This document shows positions 24,568 through 37,135 of a stretch of 64,000 bases of DNA, piece after piece. Made by a program: the position numbers and the translations under genes. This stretch comes from Paracoccus kondratievae. GTDB taxonomy: Bacteria; Pseudomonadota; Alphaproteobacteria; Rhodobacterales; Rhodobacteraceae. Where the stretch lies: assembly GCF_009301415.1 (NCBI RefSeq), contig NZ_CP045073.1:620001-684000 (forward strand), read 5' to 3'. The notes beneath the pieces were generated by a model that saw nothing but the letters and a program-made list of their open reading frames with translations, was not told the DNA's origin and did not search any database. Each line of letters starts with the position of its first letter. Positions within the stretch are counted from its first letter, which is position 1.

Positions 24568-26250
24568 ATGATTCCACGCGACTACCAGAGGGCGGCAGTC
24601 GATGCCGCCCGCGACCGCACCGCCACCCACGGCAATACCATGCTGGTCCTGCCGACCGGGGCGGGCAAGACCGCCATCGCCGGTTTCTACATCGGTGAGG
24701 AACTGGAACACCGGCGACACGACCGCGTCCTGGTGCTGCAGCACACCGACGAGTTGATCGACCAGAACCGGACCTCCATCGGGGCCGTGACCGGAATGGC
24801 CACCTCGGTGGTTAAGGCCGAGCAGGACGATTGGGACGGCCCGGTGATCTTCGGCAGCGTGCAGACGCTCGCCCGGGAACACCGCCGCGCATCCATGCCG
24901 AAACTGAGCCATCTGGTGATCGACGAATGCCACCGCGCGGCCGCCGCGAGCTACCAGGCGATCCTGGCCCATGCGCGCGAGGTCAGTCCTGGCCTGAAGC
25001 TCTTGGGCCTCTCCGCCACGCCCGGCCGCGGCGATGGCCGCAGCCTGCGCAAGACCTTCAGCAATGTCGGCTATCACCTGCGGATCGGCACGCTCATCGC
25101 GCGTGGCCTGCTGGTCCCGCCCCGGACCTTCACCATCGACCTCGGGATCGAGAATGAACTCTCCGGCATCGACAGCACCGCCGGCGATTTCGACATGCGC
25201 CAGGCGGACAAGGTGCTCAATCGCGCTGTGCTCAACGAGGCCGTGGTCGAGCACTGGATGGACAAGGCCGCCGACCGGCGCACGATCTTCTTCTGCGCGA
25301 CCGTGGACCATGCCTTAGCCGTGGCCGACGCGTTTCGGGCTGCGGGCGTTTCGGCCGAGACGATCGCGGGGGACATGCCGGCGCGGGCGCGCGCGAAGCT
25401 CATCGCCCGCTTCGACCGGGGCGAGGTTCAGGTTCTCACCAACTGCATGGTGCTGACCGAAGGCTTCGACAGCCAGCCCGTGGGCTGCATCGGCATCCTG
25501 CGCCCCATGCTGCACAAGGGCACCTTCATTCAGGCGGTCGGACGTGGCTTGCGCCGGGTGGATCCCGAACGCTTCCCCGGCATCGTCAAGACCGACTGCA
25601 TCGTGCTGGATTTTGCGGGCGCGGCACTTCGCCATGGCACGCTAGAGCAGGAGATCGATCTCGACGAGGACGAGACCCCGCCTGGCGAGCGCCCGTGGAA
25701 GACCTGCCCGTCCTGCGAGGCCGAACTGCCGCTCGGTGCCTCCATCTGCGATCTCTGCGGCCACGTCTTCACCCGCGAGATCGGCGAGAAACGCCTGCTG
25801 ACCGCCTTCGAGATGACCGAGATCGATCTTCTGGATCGCTCTCCGTTCTTCTGGGTAGCGCTGCATGGCGACGGCCAAGCGCTGATGGCCAGCGGCTTCC
25901 AGGGCTGGGCTGGCGTATTCCACGACGGTACGCTTTGGCACGCGCTCGGCCGGCCCAAGGGCCAGGCGATCCGCCCCCTTGCGGTCGGCACGCGGGTGCA
26001 GGCGCTGGCGGCGGCTGACGATTTCCTGCGCATGACCGAGACCTCCAGCGCCGCCGCCAAGAGCAAACGCTGGCTTAACGATCCCGCCACCATGCGCCAG
26101 ATCGAACTGCTGCAGCGCGCAGGCTTCGATACCAGCGGCATGGATTTCAGCCTGTCGAAATATGCAGCCAACTGCCACCTGAACTTCCGCTGGAACCGTG
26201 GGGAGATCACCGCCGCCGTTCTTGGCCGGGCGGAGCGGTCGGCCGCATGA
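24568..26250 (+). CDS. Superfamily 2 DEAD/DEAH helicase
   Basis: A 560-residue protein with motif I LPTGAGKTAIAGF, motif II VIDECHRAAA, motif III GLSATPGRGDG and a C-terminal domain with QAVGRGLRRVDP (motif VI). After the helicase core come a four-Cys zinc ribbon (CPSCEAEL ... CDLCGHVF) and a C-terminal tail that may bind DNA. Probably unwinds recombination or replication intermediates of the element. Confidence 0.9.
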   Translation: MIPRDYQRAAVDAARDRTATHGNTMLVLPTGAGKTAIAGFYIGEELEHRRHDRVLVLQHTDELIDQNRTSIGAVTGMATSVVKAEQDDWDGPVIFGSVQTLAREHRRASMPKLSHLVIDECHRAAAASYQAILAHAREVSPGLKLLGLSATPGRGDGRSLRKTFSNVGYHLRIGTLIARGLLVPPRTFTIDLGIENELSGIDSTAGDFDMRQADKVLNRAVLNEAVVEHWMDKAADRRTIFFCATVDHALAVADAFRAAGVSAETIAGDMPARARAKLIARFDRGEVQVLTNCMVLTEGFDSQPVGCIGILRPMLHKGTFIQAVGRGLRRVDPERFPGIVKTDCIVLDFAGAALRHGTLEQEIDLDEDETPPGERPWKTCPSCEAELPLGASICDLCGHVFTREIGEKRLLTAFEMTEIDLLDRSPFFWVALHGDGQALMASGFQGWAGVFHDGTLWHALGRPKGQAIRPLAVGTRVQALAAADDFLRMTETSSAAAKSKRWLNDPATMRQIELLQRAGFDTSGMDFSLSKYAANCHLNFRWNRGEITAAVLGRAERSAA

Positions 26251-26450
26251 AACGCCCCAATCCGCTGCCGCCCGACCTGATGACGCCCGCCGAGCGCCGC
26301 GCCGAGCTGTGCGGTCTGCTGGCGCTCGGGCTGGTCCGGCTGCGGATGCGGGAAAGTGGCGAAGTATCTGACGATACCGGAGAAAGTTGCCTACACTTGT
26401 CCAGCGACCAATGCCCTCATGCAACTCCAACTCACCGGAGAGATGCATGA
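26247..26450 (+). CDS. Small recombinase-associated protein
   Basis: A 67-residue protein with a short helical core (MTPAERRAELCGLLALGLV). It is joined by ATGA overlaps to the helicase before it and the DUF2924 gene after it. Comparable small frames accompany this recombinase module in other alphaproteobacteria, to my recollection. Function unknown. Confidence 0.6.
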   Translation: MKRPNPLPPDLMTPAERRAELCGLLALGLVRLRMRESGEVSDDTGESCLHLSSDQCPHATPTHRRDA

Positions 26451-26902
26451 ACAAGCCCGACACCATCCCCGCGCGCCTGGCCGCGCTGAAGACCACGCCA
26501 ACGCCAGACCTGAAGCAACAGTGGCGCGACCTGTTCGACAGCGAGCCGCCCCCGTTCAACCGCCGCTACCTCGAGTCCCGCCTTGCATACCGCATCCAGG
26601 AACTCGCCTATGGCGGGCTAAAGCCCGAAACGATACGGCGACTGGAGCGGCTTGGCGAAGAACTGGACGGCGGCGACAGGAAGAAGCGTGGCATGCGCGC
26701 CGACCGTGACCGCCCGATCACCGGCACGCGGTTGCTGCGCGAATGGCAGGGTGTCGAGCAGGTCGTCACCGTCACCGCCGATGGCTTCGAGTGGCAGGGC
26801 CGCCCCTACAAGTCGCTGTCGGCCATCGCCCGCGCCATCACCGGAACGCGCTGGAACGGCTGGGTCTTCTTCGGGCTCAGGAACCACAGGGGCCGGAAAT
26901 GA
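26447..26902 (+). CDS. DUF2924 protein
   Basis: A 151-residue protein, MNKPDTIPARLAALKTT. It has the DUF2924 helical first half (LKQQWRDLFDSEPPPFNRRY) and a C-terminal DNA-binding-like module (WQGRPYKSLSAIARAITGTR) ending in GWVFFGLR. DUF2924 genes commonly precede large serine recombinases and are thought to be recombination accessories. The start overlaps the previous stop. Confidence 0.88.
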   Translation: MNKPDTIPARLAALKTTPTPDLKQQWRDLFDSEPPPFNRRYLESRLAYRIQELAYGGLKPETIRRLERLGEELDGGDRKKRGMRADRDRPITGTRLLREWQGVEQVVTVTADGFEWQGRPYKSLSAIARAITGTRWNGWVFFGLRNHRGRK

Positions 26903-28224
26903 CGAAGCCACCGGAAAAATCGAAACCCGTCCGCAAGCTGCGCTGCGCGGTCTACACCCGCAAATCCTCAGAGGAAGGGCTGGAGCAGGAGTTCAACAGC
27001 CTGCATGCCCAGCGCGAGGCCTGCGAATCCTACATCGCCAGCCAGCGATCCGAGGGCTGGGTGCTGGTCCGCGATCAGTATGACGACGGCGGCGTCTCCG
27101 GCGGCACGCTGGAACGCCCCGGATTGAAGCGGCTGCTGGAGGACATCGAGGACGGTTTGGTCGACGTGGTGGTGGTCTACAAGATCGACCGACTGTCGCG
27201 GTCGCTGGCCGACTTCGCCAAGCTGGTCGAGGTGTTCGACCGAAATGGCGTCACGTTCGTTTCGGTCACGCAGTCGTTCAATACCACCACCTCCATGGGG
27301 CGGCTGACGCTGAACATCCTGCTGTCCTTCGCCCAGTTCGAGCGCGAGGTCACAGCCGAGCGCATCCGCGACAAGGTCGCTGCCAGCCGGAAAAAGGGCA
27401 TGTGGATGGGCGGGGTGCCGCCCTATGGCTATCGCGTCGAGAATCGGAAGCTGGTGATCGATGACGAAGCGGCCGAGCATGTCCGCTGGATCTTCGCCCG
27501 CTTCCTCGAGATCGGCTCGGGCACGGAACTGGCGCGGGAGGTCGCGAAACGCGGCATTCGCACCCCACGCGGCAACCAAATCGACAAGAAATACCTCTAC
27601 AGGATGCTGAACAACCGCGCCTACATCGGCGAGGCGGTGCACAAGGGCGACAGCTACCCCGGCGAGCACGACGCCATCATCGACCGCGAGACGTGGGACC
27701 GTGTCCACGCCATCCTGCAGGAGAGCCCGCGCAAGCGCGCCGCGCGCACCCGCGCCGAGACGCCGGCGCTGCTGAAGGGGCTGTTGTTCGGACCGGACGG
27801 CGCGGCCTTCTCCCCGACGCACACCCGCAAGGGCGAAAAGCTCTACCGCTACTACGTAAGCCAGACGGTGCTTAAGCATGGTGCGGGTTCGTGTCCTGTT
27901 GGACGCTTACCGGCAGGGGAGATTGAGGCGGCAATCATCGACCAGCTGCGCGCCGTGTTTCGCCAACCCGAGATCGTGGCGGGCACGTGGAAGGCTGCGC
28001 GTGCCCACGCCAACGATGTCACCGAGGCCGATGCACGCGGGGCCCTCCAACAACTTGACCCGCTGTGGGACGAGCTCTTCCCTGCCGAGCAGGCACGCAT
28101 CGTGGCACTTCTGGTCGAGCGCGTGGACATAGGCACGGAGGACCTGAACGTCCGCCTGCGCGTTGACGGGCTCAGCGGTCTGGCCCGCGAGATGCTGGCC
28201 GGTGGCATCGAGGCTGCCGCATGA
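26899..28224 (+). CDS. Large serine recombinase (integrase)
   Basis: A 441-residue protein. The resolvase catalytic domain starts LRCAVYTRKSSEEGLEQEF (nucleophile Ser in RKSS), with the conserved YKIDRLSRSLADF and FAQFEREVTAERIRDKVAASR. A recombinase domain follows (GYRVENRKLVIDDEAA ... TPRGNQIDKKYLYRMLNNRAYIG), then a shortened C-terminus. It is the best candidate for integrating or excising the element at 4745-28607. ATG 26899 overlaps the DUF2924 stop. Confidence 0.92.
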   Translation: MTKPPEKSKPVRKLRCAVYTRKSSEEGLEQEFNSLHAQREACESYIASQRSEGWVLVRDQYDDGGVSGGTLERPGLKRLLEDIEDGLVDVVVVYKIDRLSRSLADFAKLVEVFDRNGVTFVSVTQSFNTTTSMGRLTLNILLSFAQFEREVTAERIRDKVAASRKKGMWMGGVPPYGYRVENRKLVIDDEAAEHVRWIFARFLEIGSGTELAREVAKRGIRTPRGNQIDKKYLYRMLNNRAYIGEAVHKGDSYPGEHDAIIDRETWDRVHAILQESPRKRAARTRAETPALLKGLLFGPDGAAFSPTHTRKGEKLYRYYVSQTVLKHGAGSCPVGRLPAGEIEAAIIDQLRAVFRQPEIVAGTWKAARAHANDVTEADARGALQQLDPLWDELFPAEQARIVALLVERVDIGTEDLNVRLRVDGLSGLAREMLAGGIEAAA

Positions 28225-28607
28225 CCCGCGGGGCTCCGATCCCGGAGACCATGACTCTCCACGTCCCGTTCCGCATCGTGAAGCGGGGCGGACGGAAAGA
28301 GATGCAGTTGCCGGATAGCGCCACCCAGCCCTGCAAGACCGACAACACGCTGGTCAAGGCGCTGGCGCGCGCGTTCCGCTGGAAGCGGATGTTGGAATCC
28401 GGCGAGTTCGCCACCATCGCCGAACTGGCCGAGCGCGAGGGCATCGCGCCGTCCTACATGACCCGCGTCCTGCGGCTCACGCTGCTCGCGCCTGACATCA
28501 TCGAGGGCATCTTGGACGGGAAGCAGGGGCCGGAGGTGACGCTCGCGAAGGTGCTGGAGCCGTTCCCGCTCACATGGCAGCATCAGGCGCTGCATTTTTC
28601 TCTGTAG
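28221..28607 (+). CDS. Small helix-turn-helix protein coupled to the recombinase
   Basis: A 128-residue protein. The middle contains a ParB-like helix-turn-helix (FATIAELAEREGIAPSYMTRVLRL) and the end is hydrophobic-basic. It is coupled to the recombinase by overlap and probably helps site recognition or directionality. It is the last gene of the plus-strand arm. Confidence 0.75.
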   Translation: MTRGAPIPETMTLHVPFRIVKRGGRKEMQLPDSATQPCKTDNTLVKALARAFRWKRMLESGEFATIAELAEREGIAPSYMTRVLRLTLLAPDIIEGILDGKQGPEVTLAKVLEPFPLTWQHQALHFSL

Positions 28608-28630
28608 GATGAAAACTGCACATTGAAGGA

Positions 28631-28659
28631 TTGACTCGAGGGAGCGGTCTCGCTTAGAT
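28631..28659 (+). promoter_or_regulatory. Promoter of the type I restriction operon
   Basis: TTGACT, 17 bases, TTAGAT fits a housekeeping promoter with a good -35 box and a weaker -10 box, about 32 bases before the first ATG of the operon. Confidence 0.5.
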
Positions 28660-28681
28660 CTCTGTAAATCGCCTTACAGAG
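28660..28681. promoter_or_regulatory. 8-bp dyad over transcript start and ribosome binding site
   Basis: A perfect inverted repeat CTCTGTAA / TTACAGAG with a 6-base spacer directly follows the -10 box. Its right arm includes the purines (ACAGAGGA) that serve as ribosome site for ATG 28691. It may be an operator or a hairpin that hides the ribosome site. Confidence 0.55.
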
Positions 28682-28690
28682 GATTCTTTC

Positions 28691-29281
28691 ATGCGGCTCG
28701 CGGAGCTCTCGGACATTCACTCCGGCTACACGGCGCGCAGCAGGCTCGATCCGCTGCCGGAGGGTGGCGTGCCGGCGCTGCAGCTGCGTGATGTTGGGGC
28801 GGAAGGCGCGGCACCGGGCCCAGACTTCCAAAGGTACGATCTGGGCAAGCTGCCCGACCGATACTTTGTCCGTGGCGGCGAGGTCGTGTTTCGCTCGCGC
28901 GGCGAGCCGAACGTTGCGGCGGCCATTCGCGATCCGCTGCCGGAACCTGCCGTGGTCATCGTTCCGCTGGTGATCGTTCGCCCGGACAGGGACCGCGTTC
29001 TCCCCGAATACCTGGCTTGGGCCATCAACCAGCCTGACGCGCAGCGCAGGCTCGGCGCGGAAGCGCAGGGCACAAGCCTCAGAATGATTCCCATGGCGGT
29101 CCTCGAGAACCTCGAGATCGCCGTGCCCGACCTGCCCACGCAGAAACGTATCGTCGAACTCGACGCCCTCGCCCGGCAGGAGGGGCAGCTGCTCCGTCAA
29201 CTCGCCGCTCGCCGCGAAGAACTCGTAAGCGCCATTCTCGGCGATGCAGCGAAGGCCGCCGACCAGAAGGAAATTGCCTGA
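28691..29281 (+). CDS. Half-length type I specificity subunit (single target domain)
   Basis: A 196-residue HsdS-like protein, MRLAELSDIHSGYTARSRL, containing one target-recognition domain and one conserved helical spacer (IAVPDLPTQKRIVELDALARQEG). Full HsdS proteins carry two of each. Single-domain versions can dimerise to recognise a symmetric site or compete with the full subunit. It precedes hsdM with a one-base TGATG overlap and has its own promoter. Confidence 0.85.
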   Translation: MRLAELSDIHSGYTARSRLDPLPEGGVPALQLRDVGAEGAAPGPDFQRYDLGKLPDRYFVRGGEVVFRSRGEPNVAAAIRDPLPEPAVVIVPLVIVRPDRDRVLPEYLAWAINQPDAQRRLGAEAQGTSLRMIPMAVLENLEIAVPDLPTQKRIVELDALARQEGQLLRQLAARREELVSAILGDAAKAADQKEIA

Positions 29282-30798
29282 TGACCGATCAGATTACCCA
29301 ACAGCAGATCAACCAGACCGCCTGGGCGGCCTGCGACACCTTCCGGGGCGCCGTCGATGCCGGTCAGTACAAGGACTACATCCTCGTGATGTTGTTCCTG
29401 AAGTACATTTCGGACCTCTGGAACGACCACCTCGAGACCTACCGCAAGCAATATGGTGGCGACGAGGCGCGCATTCGCCGGCGCCTGGAGCGCGAGCGCT
29501 TCATTCTTCCCGAGGGGGCGAGCTTCTACGACCTCTACGCCCAGCGCAACGAGCCCAATATCGGCGAGCTGATCAACATCGCGCTCGAGAAGATCGAGGA
29601 CGCGAACCGCGCCAAGCTGGAGGGCGTGTTCCGCAACATCGACTTCAACTCAGAGGCCAATCTCGGCCGTCCAAAGGATCGCAACCGACGCCTAAAGAAC
29701 CTCCTCGAGGACTTCGCCAAACCCGCGCTCGACCTGCGCCCGTCGCGGGTGACCGAGGACATTATCGGTGAGTGCTACATCTACCTGATCTCCCGTTTCG
29801 CGTCGGACGCGGGGAAGAAGGCGGGCGAGTTCTACACGCCCACCGCCGTGTCGCGGCTGCTGGCCAAGCTGGCCGCGCCGCAGCCCGGCAACACGATCTG
29901 CGACCCCGCATGCGGGTCCGGCTCGCTGCTGATCCAGGCCTCGCAGGAGGTCGGGTCCGAGAACTTCGCCCTCTACGGGCAGGAGGTGAACGGGGCGACC
30001 TGGGCGCTGGCCCGGATGAACATGTTCCTCCATGCCCGCGACGCAGCCCGCATCGAGTGGTGCGACACGCTCAACAGCCCCGCGCTGGTCGAGGGCGACC
30101 ACCTCATGCGTTTCGACGTGGTGCTCGCCAATCCGCCCTTTTCGCTCGACAAGTGGGGCGCGGAGAACGCGGAAACCGACCAGTACAAGCGCTTCTGGCG
30201 CGGCGTGCCGCCCAAGTCCAAGGGCGATTACGCCTTCATTACGCACATGATCGAGATCGCCAAGCGGCAGTCCGGCCGCGTGGCGGTGATCGTGCCGCAT
30301 GGCGTGCTGTTCCGGGGCGGCGCCGAGGGGCGCATCCGGCAGCAGCTGATCGAAGAGAACCTGCTCGACGCCGTCGTCGGGCTGCCGGCCAACCTGTTCA
30401 CCACAACGGGGATCCCGGTCGCCATCCTGATCTTCGACCGCTCGCGCGAGGAAGGCGGCGCGAACGCGGACCGGCGCGACGTCCTGTTCATCGACGCGAG
30501 CAAGGAGTTTGCGCCGGGCAAAACCCAGAACGTGATGGACGAGGCGCATGTGACCAAGGTGCTGGAGACCTACAGCGCCCGCGCCGAGATCGAGCGCTAT
30601 TCGCATCGGGCGGCGCCCGAGGAGATCGCCGAGAACGGCTACAACCTCAACATCCCCCGCTACGTCGACACCTTCGAGCCCGAGGAAGAGATCGACGTCG
30701 CCGCCGTGCAGAAGGACATCCTGCGGATCGAGGCCGAGCTGGCCGAGGTTCGGGCGAAGATGGCCGGGTATCTGAAGGAGCTCGGCGTTGATGCGTGA
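29281..30798 (+). CDS. hsdM: Type I DNA methyltransferase subunit HsdM
   Basis: A 505-residue protein with an N-terminal HsdM helical domain (QINQTAWAACDTFRGAVDAG) and the methylase core: FYTPTAVSRLL, the SAM site DPACGSGSLLIQA and the catalytic NPPFSLDKWG. It methylates adenine in the system's target and is essential for restriction too. Length and motifs are complete. Confidence 0.95.
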   Translation: MTDQITQQQINQTAWAACDTFRGAVDAGQYKDYILVMLFLKYISDLWNDHLETYRKQYGGDEARIRRRLERERFILPEGASFYDLYAQRNEPNIGELINIALEKIEDANRAKLEGVFRNIDFNSEANLGRPKDRNRRLKNLLEDFAKPALDLRPSRVTEDIIGECYIYLISRFASDAGKKAGEFYTPTAVSRLLAKLAAPQPGNTICDPACGSGSLLIQASQEVGSENFALYGQEVNGATWALARMNMFLHARDAARIEWCDTLNSPALVEGDHLMRFDVVLANPPFSLDKWGAENAETDQYKRFWRGVPPKSKGDYAFITHMIEIAKRQSGRVAVIVPHGVLFRGGAEGRIRQQLIEENLLDAVVGLPANLFTTTGIPVAILIFDRSREEGGANADRRDVLFIDASKEFAPGKTQNVMDEAHVTKVLETYSARAEIERYSHRAAPEEIAENGYNLNIPRYVDTFEPEEEIDVAAVQKDILRIEAELAEVRAKMAGYLKELGVDA

Positions 30799-31954
30799 GC
30801 CTTACGCCAAGCTACCACTCTCGAAGGTTGCGAGCATCGAGCGCGGCAAGTTCTCCGCGCGTCCCCGAAACGACCCGAAGTATTACGGTGGCGAAATTCC
30901 TTTCTTGCAGACCGGCGATATCGCGAGAGCTGGTCGCGTCATTCAGGGTTGGACCCAGACGCTGAATGAACTCGGTCTTGGGGTGAGCAAGATGTTCCCG
31001 CGCGGCACGATCTTCATGTCGATTGCCGCGAACATTGGCGATGTGGCCATTTCGGGCTTCGATGCCGCGTGCCCCGACAGCGTGGTGGCTGTGAAGCCGC
31101 GCAACGGCTTTGATCCCGAGTGGCTTTTCCAGTCGCTGAAGTTTTCGAAGAACGACTTAGCGGCGCTCTCCACCCAGAACGCGCAAGCTAACCTTAGCCT
31201 TGAAAAGATTGAGCCTTTCAAGATTTCCGTTCCGCCGCTCCCGGAACAGCGCAAGATCGCCGAGATCCTGCGGACTTGGGACGAGGCGCTCGAAAAGCTC
31301 GCCGCACTGCGCGCCGCCAAGGCGCGGCGGCTGGAGGGCCTCGCCGCCAGGTTGATCTATGACGAACAAACTGAACGCCTCCACCTACGCGATTTCCTTA
31401 GCGAGGTCTCCACCCGTAACCGTGGCCAACAGGTCGAGCGCGTGCTCAGCGTCACCAATTCGGCTGGTTTCGTCCTCGCCGAGGATCAGTTCGCTCACCG
31501 CGTGGCCTCTGCGGACCTGTCGAATTACAAGATCGTGCGACGCGGCCAATACGCCTATAACCCATCCCGTATCAACGTAGGTTCGATCGCGCGCCTCGAC
31601 GCGTGGGAAGATGGCGCACTCAGTCCGATGTATGTCGTTTTCCAAGTGTGCGACGAGCTGGATTCCGATTTTTTCGGGCACTGGCTTCGTTCGGCTGAGG
31701 CACGTCAGCGCATCGCCCTGGCCGCGCAAGGAAGTGTCCGGGAGACGGTGAGTTTCAGTGACCTTGGTTCGATCCTCATTCCGGTCCCGAGCATCGAACG
31801 TCAGCGAGCAATCTCTCGCGCCCTGAACGCGGGCCGTGACGAAATCGCCCTCCTTGACGCCGAGATTGAAGCCCTGACCCGCCAGAAGCGCGGTCTGATG
31901 CAGAAGCTGCTGACGGGCGAATGGCGGGTGAATACGACAGAGGTGGCGCAATGA
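30791..31954 (+). CDS. hsdS: Type I specificity subunit HsdS
   Basis: A 387-residue protein with two target-recognition domains separated by the conserved spacer VPPLPEQRKIAEILRTWDEAL, and a second spacer near the C-terminus (VPSIERQRAISRALNAGRDEI). ATG 30791 overlaps the hsdM stop. It sets the bipartite recognition site. The two halves differ clearly in sequence, so an asymmetric target is expected. Confidence 0.92.
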   Translation: MREPYAKLPLSKVASIERGKFSARPRNDPKYYGGEIPFLQTGDIARAGRVIQGWTQTLNELGLGVSKMFPRGTIFMSIAANIGDVAISGFDAACPDSVVAVKPRNGFDPEWLFQSLKFSKNDLAALSTQNAQANLSLEKIEPFKISVPPLPEQRKIAEILRTWDEALEKLAALRAAKARRLEGLAARLIYDEQTERLHLRDFLSEVSTRNRGQQVERVLSVTNSAGFVLAEDQFAHRVASADLSNYKIVRRGQYAYNPSRINVGSIARLDAWEDGALSPMYVVFQVCDELDSDFFGHWLRSAEARQRIALAAQGSVRETVSFSDLGSILIPVPSIERQRAISRALNAGRDEIALLDAEIEALTRQKRGLMQKLLTGEWRVNTTEVAQ

Positions 31955-32786
31955 AGTTCATCTACGTCGACGAGAGTGGCGCCGCGGGAGACAGCGATGT
32001 CTTCGTGATGTGCGGGCTGATGGTGGACGCCTACAAGCTGCGCAAGAAAACCGCCGACTTCGACAGGATGCTGGCGGAGTTCCTTGCCAAGCACCCGGGG
32101 TCGAGCACCGAGCTCAAGACGAGCAGGTTCATCAACGGCAAGGGCGGCTGGAGCAAGATCTCTGCCGACGAGCGCAAGGCGTTCCTCACCGACATCTGCA
32201 AGCTGGCGGTCGCCAACGGCGGAAAGCTCTTCGGCATCGGCTTGTCGTTCGCGGCGCTGAATGCAGCGCGTGCTGCCGGGCACGGTCATCCATTCGGCGA
32301 GAGCTACTGGCTCGCCGGAGCCATGTTCACCTGCGCCCTCGTTCAGAAGAAGATGCAGAGTGTGAAGAACAGCAAGGGTCTGACCGTCGTCATCATGGAC
32401 GACAACAAGACCGAGATGCCCCAGCTCTCGGACGGCCTGTACGACGCGGATGCCTGGTACGACGGTCTTTACCAGCTCCGTGGCTCGAGGCGCGGAAAGA
32501 AGATCTGGCTGCCTCGAAGCAATTCGGATCGGTTTGACCACATCATCAACACGGCCTTCGCAATCAAGTCGCACCATTCCTCGCTGGTGCAGGTCGCCGA
32601 TGCGATCTGCTACGTATATCGTCGGCACCTCGAGATGAAATCCTCGGGCGAAGCCTACGCGGGAGAGGCCGCGTATTATCAAAGCCTCGTCGATATCCTC
32701 GAACCGCAGCGCGAGAAGCTCGGCCAGTCGCCTGACGCGCCCTGCGTGACTTTCTACAAAGCAGCCAGGCACCCGGAGTGGGCGCT

Positions 32787-32790
<4 letters not shown>
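31951..32790 (+). CDS. DUF3800 protein inserted in the restriction operon
   Basis: A 279-residue protein starting MKFIYVDESGAAGDSDVF, the DUF3800 signature with an Asp-Glu pair. Later acidic residues (VVIMDDNKTEMP, VQVADAICY) fit an RNase H-like fold. It is coupled to hsdS and hsdR by ATGA overlaps. DUF3800 proteins occur often in defence loci, but their activity is not established; a nuclease is plausible. Confidence 0.85.
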
Positions 32791-36007
<3,217 letters not shown>

Positions 36008-36011
<4 letters not shown>

Positions 36012-36724
36012 CGCGGGAACTGCACTGCCTGCAGTACGGCGAGCAGGAGATCCGGTACGAGATCGTCCGCCGTCCGAGGAAGACGCTAGAGATCGCTGTC
36101 GAGCCGGATGCTTCGGTGGTGATCGCGGCCCCGGAGGACGCGACGCTCGACGCCATAGAAGCCAAGCTGCGGAAGCGCGCGGCATGGGTGACGAGGCAGC
36201 AACGTTACTTTGCCCAATTCCTGCCGCGGACGCCGGAGCGCAAGTTCGTCGCCGGAGAGACGCATCTCTATCTCGGGCGCCAGTACCGGCTGAAGGTCGT
36301 CCCGCATGTCCAGGAAAGCGTGAAGCTGATCCGCGGTTTCATCGTCGTGCAGACTCACCGGCCGACCAGGCCGGAGGTGACACGCGAACTGGTCGAGGCA
36401 TGGTACCGGGAGCGGGCCCACATCAAGTTTCCGGAACGGATCGAACTCTGTCTCGGTCTGTTCCCGGATCCCGAGGCTTTCCGGCCGAAGGGACTTATCG
36501 TGCGCCAGATCCGACAGCGATGGGGGTCCATGTCGTCGGCGGGACGCCTGCTGCTGAACCGCCGTCTCGTGCAGGCGCCGGTCGACGCCATCGACTATGT
36601 CATCACCCACGAACTCTGCCACGTGGCCGAACCCCATCACGGGGCAGCCTTCTTCGATCTCCTCGACAAGGTGATGCCCGACTGGGAGCGCCGGAAGCAG
36701 AGGTTGGAAAGGGCCATGGCCTGA
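36008..36724 (+). CDS. YgjP-like zinc metallopeptidase (DUF45/M48-like)
   Basis: A 238-residue protein with the C-terminal active-site helix YVITHELCHVAEPHHG (HExxH plus a downstream His) and the family's IRQRWGSMSSAGRL. It overlaps the hsdR stop, so it belongs to the operon. Such genes are frequent last members of type I restriction operons; a role in controlling HsdR levels by proteolysis is an attractive guess. Confidence 0.85.
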
Positions 36725-36819
36725 GAATTTCCGAACCCGGTCGCGGCAGACGCAAACGCGACTCCAATCCAAGCAATTTCAATGGCTTGAATTTCGCCAA
36801 TATCTACAGGGGCTTATGA

Positions 36820-37030
36820 GAAATTCACCAAAATGGCGCAGTCATGAGGTCCGGAGAATATCAGCCCCGAGAGACCGCTTCGGGGCCTCGCGACGGCAGG
36901 GCCAGTGCTCAGCCCCTCCCGCATTACCCTCGAAAACAACGAAAAAATCCGGCCGCGGCCGGGTGGGGAGAACACTTTCGCAAAGGCAAGTGGCGGAGCG
37001 GACGGGACCGGGGGCGAACGTTCTCCAGTT
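36820..37030. repeat. Left copy of tRNA-Ser-3'-end-like repeat
   Basis: About 200 bases that match 51036-51240 with roughly 75-80 percent identity by eye. On the minus strand the segment reads like a tRNA 3' end (CTCCGCCA at 36991-36998) followed by a GC-rich hairpin (CCGGCC GC GGCCGG) and TTTTTT, as after a tRNA-Ser gene. The rest of a tRNA is absent. It looks like a decayed integration-site remnant. The wider gap 36725-37135 shows no gene. Confidence 0.5.
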
Positions 37031-37135
37031 GCGCGGTGACTTTGCCTGGCCCTCGAAGGGCTTGAGCGAGAAAAGCCAGCGAGGAAAACGCCCGGCCCGC
37101 CAATCTCCATACTGGCGAGCATGGGCTGGCTATTC

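Noticed and set aside
36739..36790. Possible attachment core between the 3' end of the restriction operon and the gtrA junction (shared GCGTTTGC / GCAAACGC)
   Set aside because: Only eight bases are shared and they are in opposite orientation; too short to claim as paired attachment sites.
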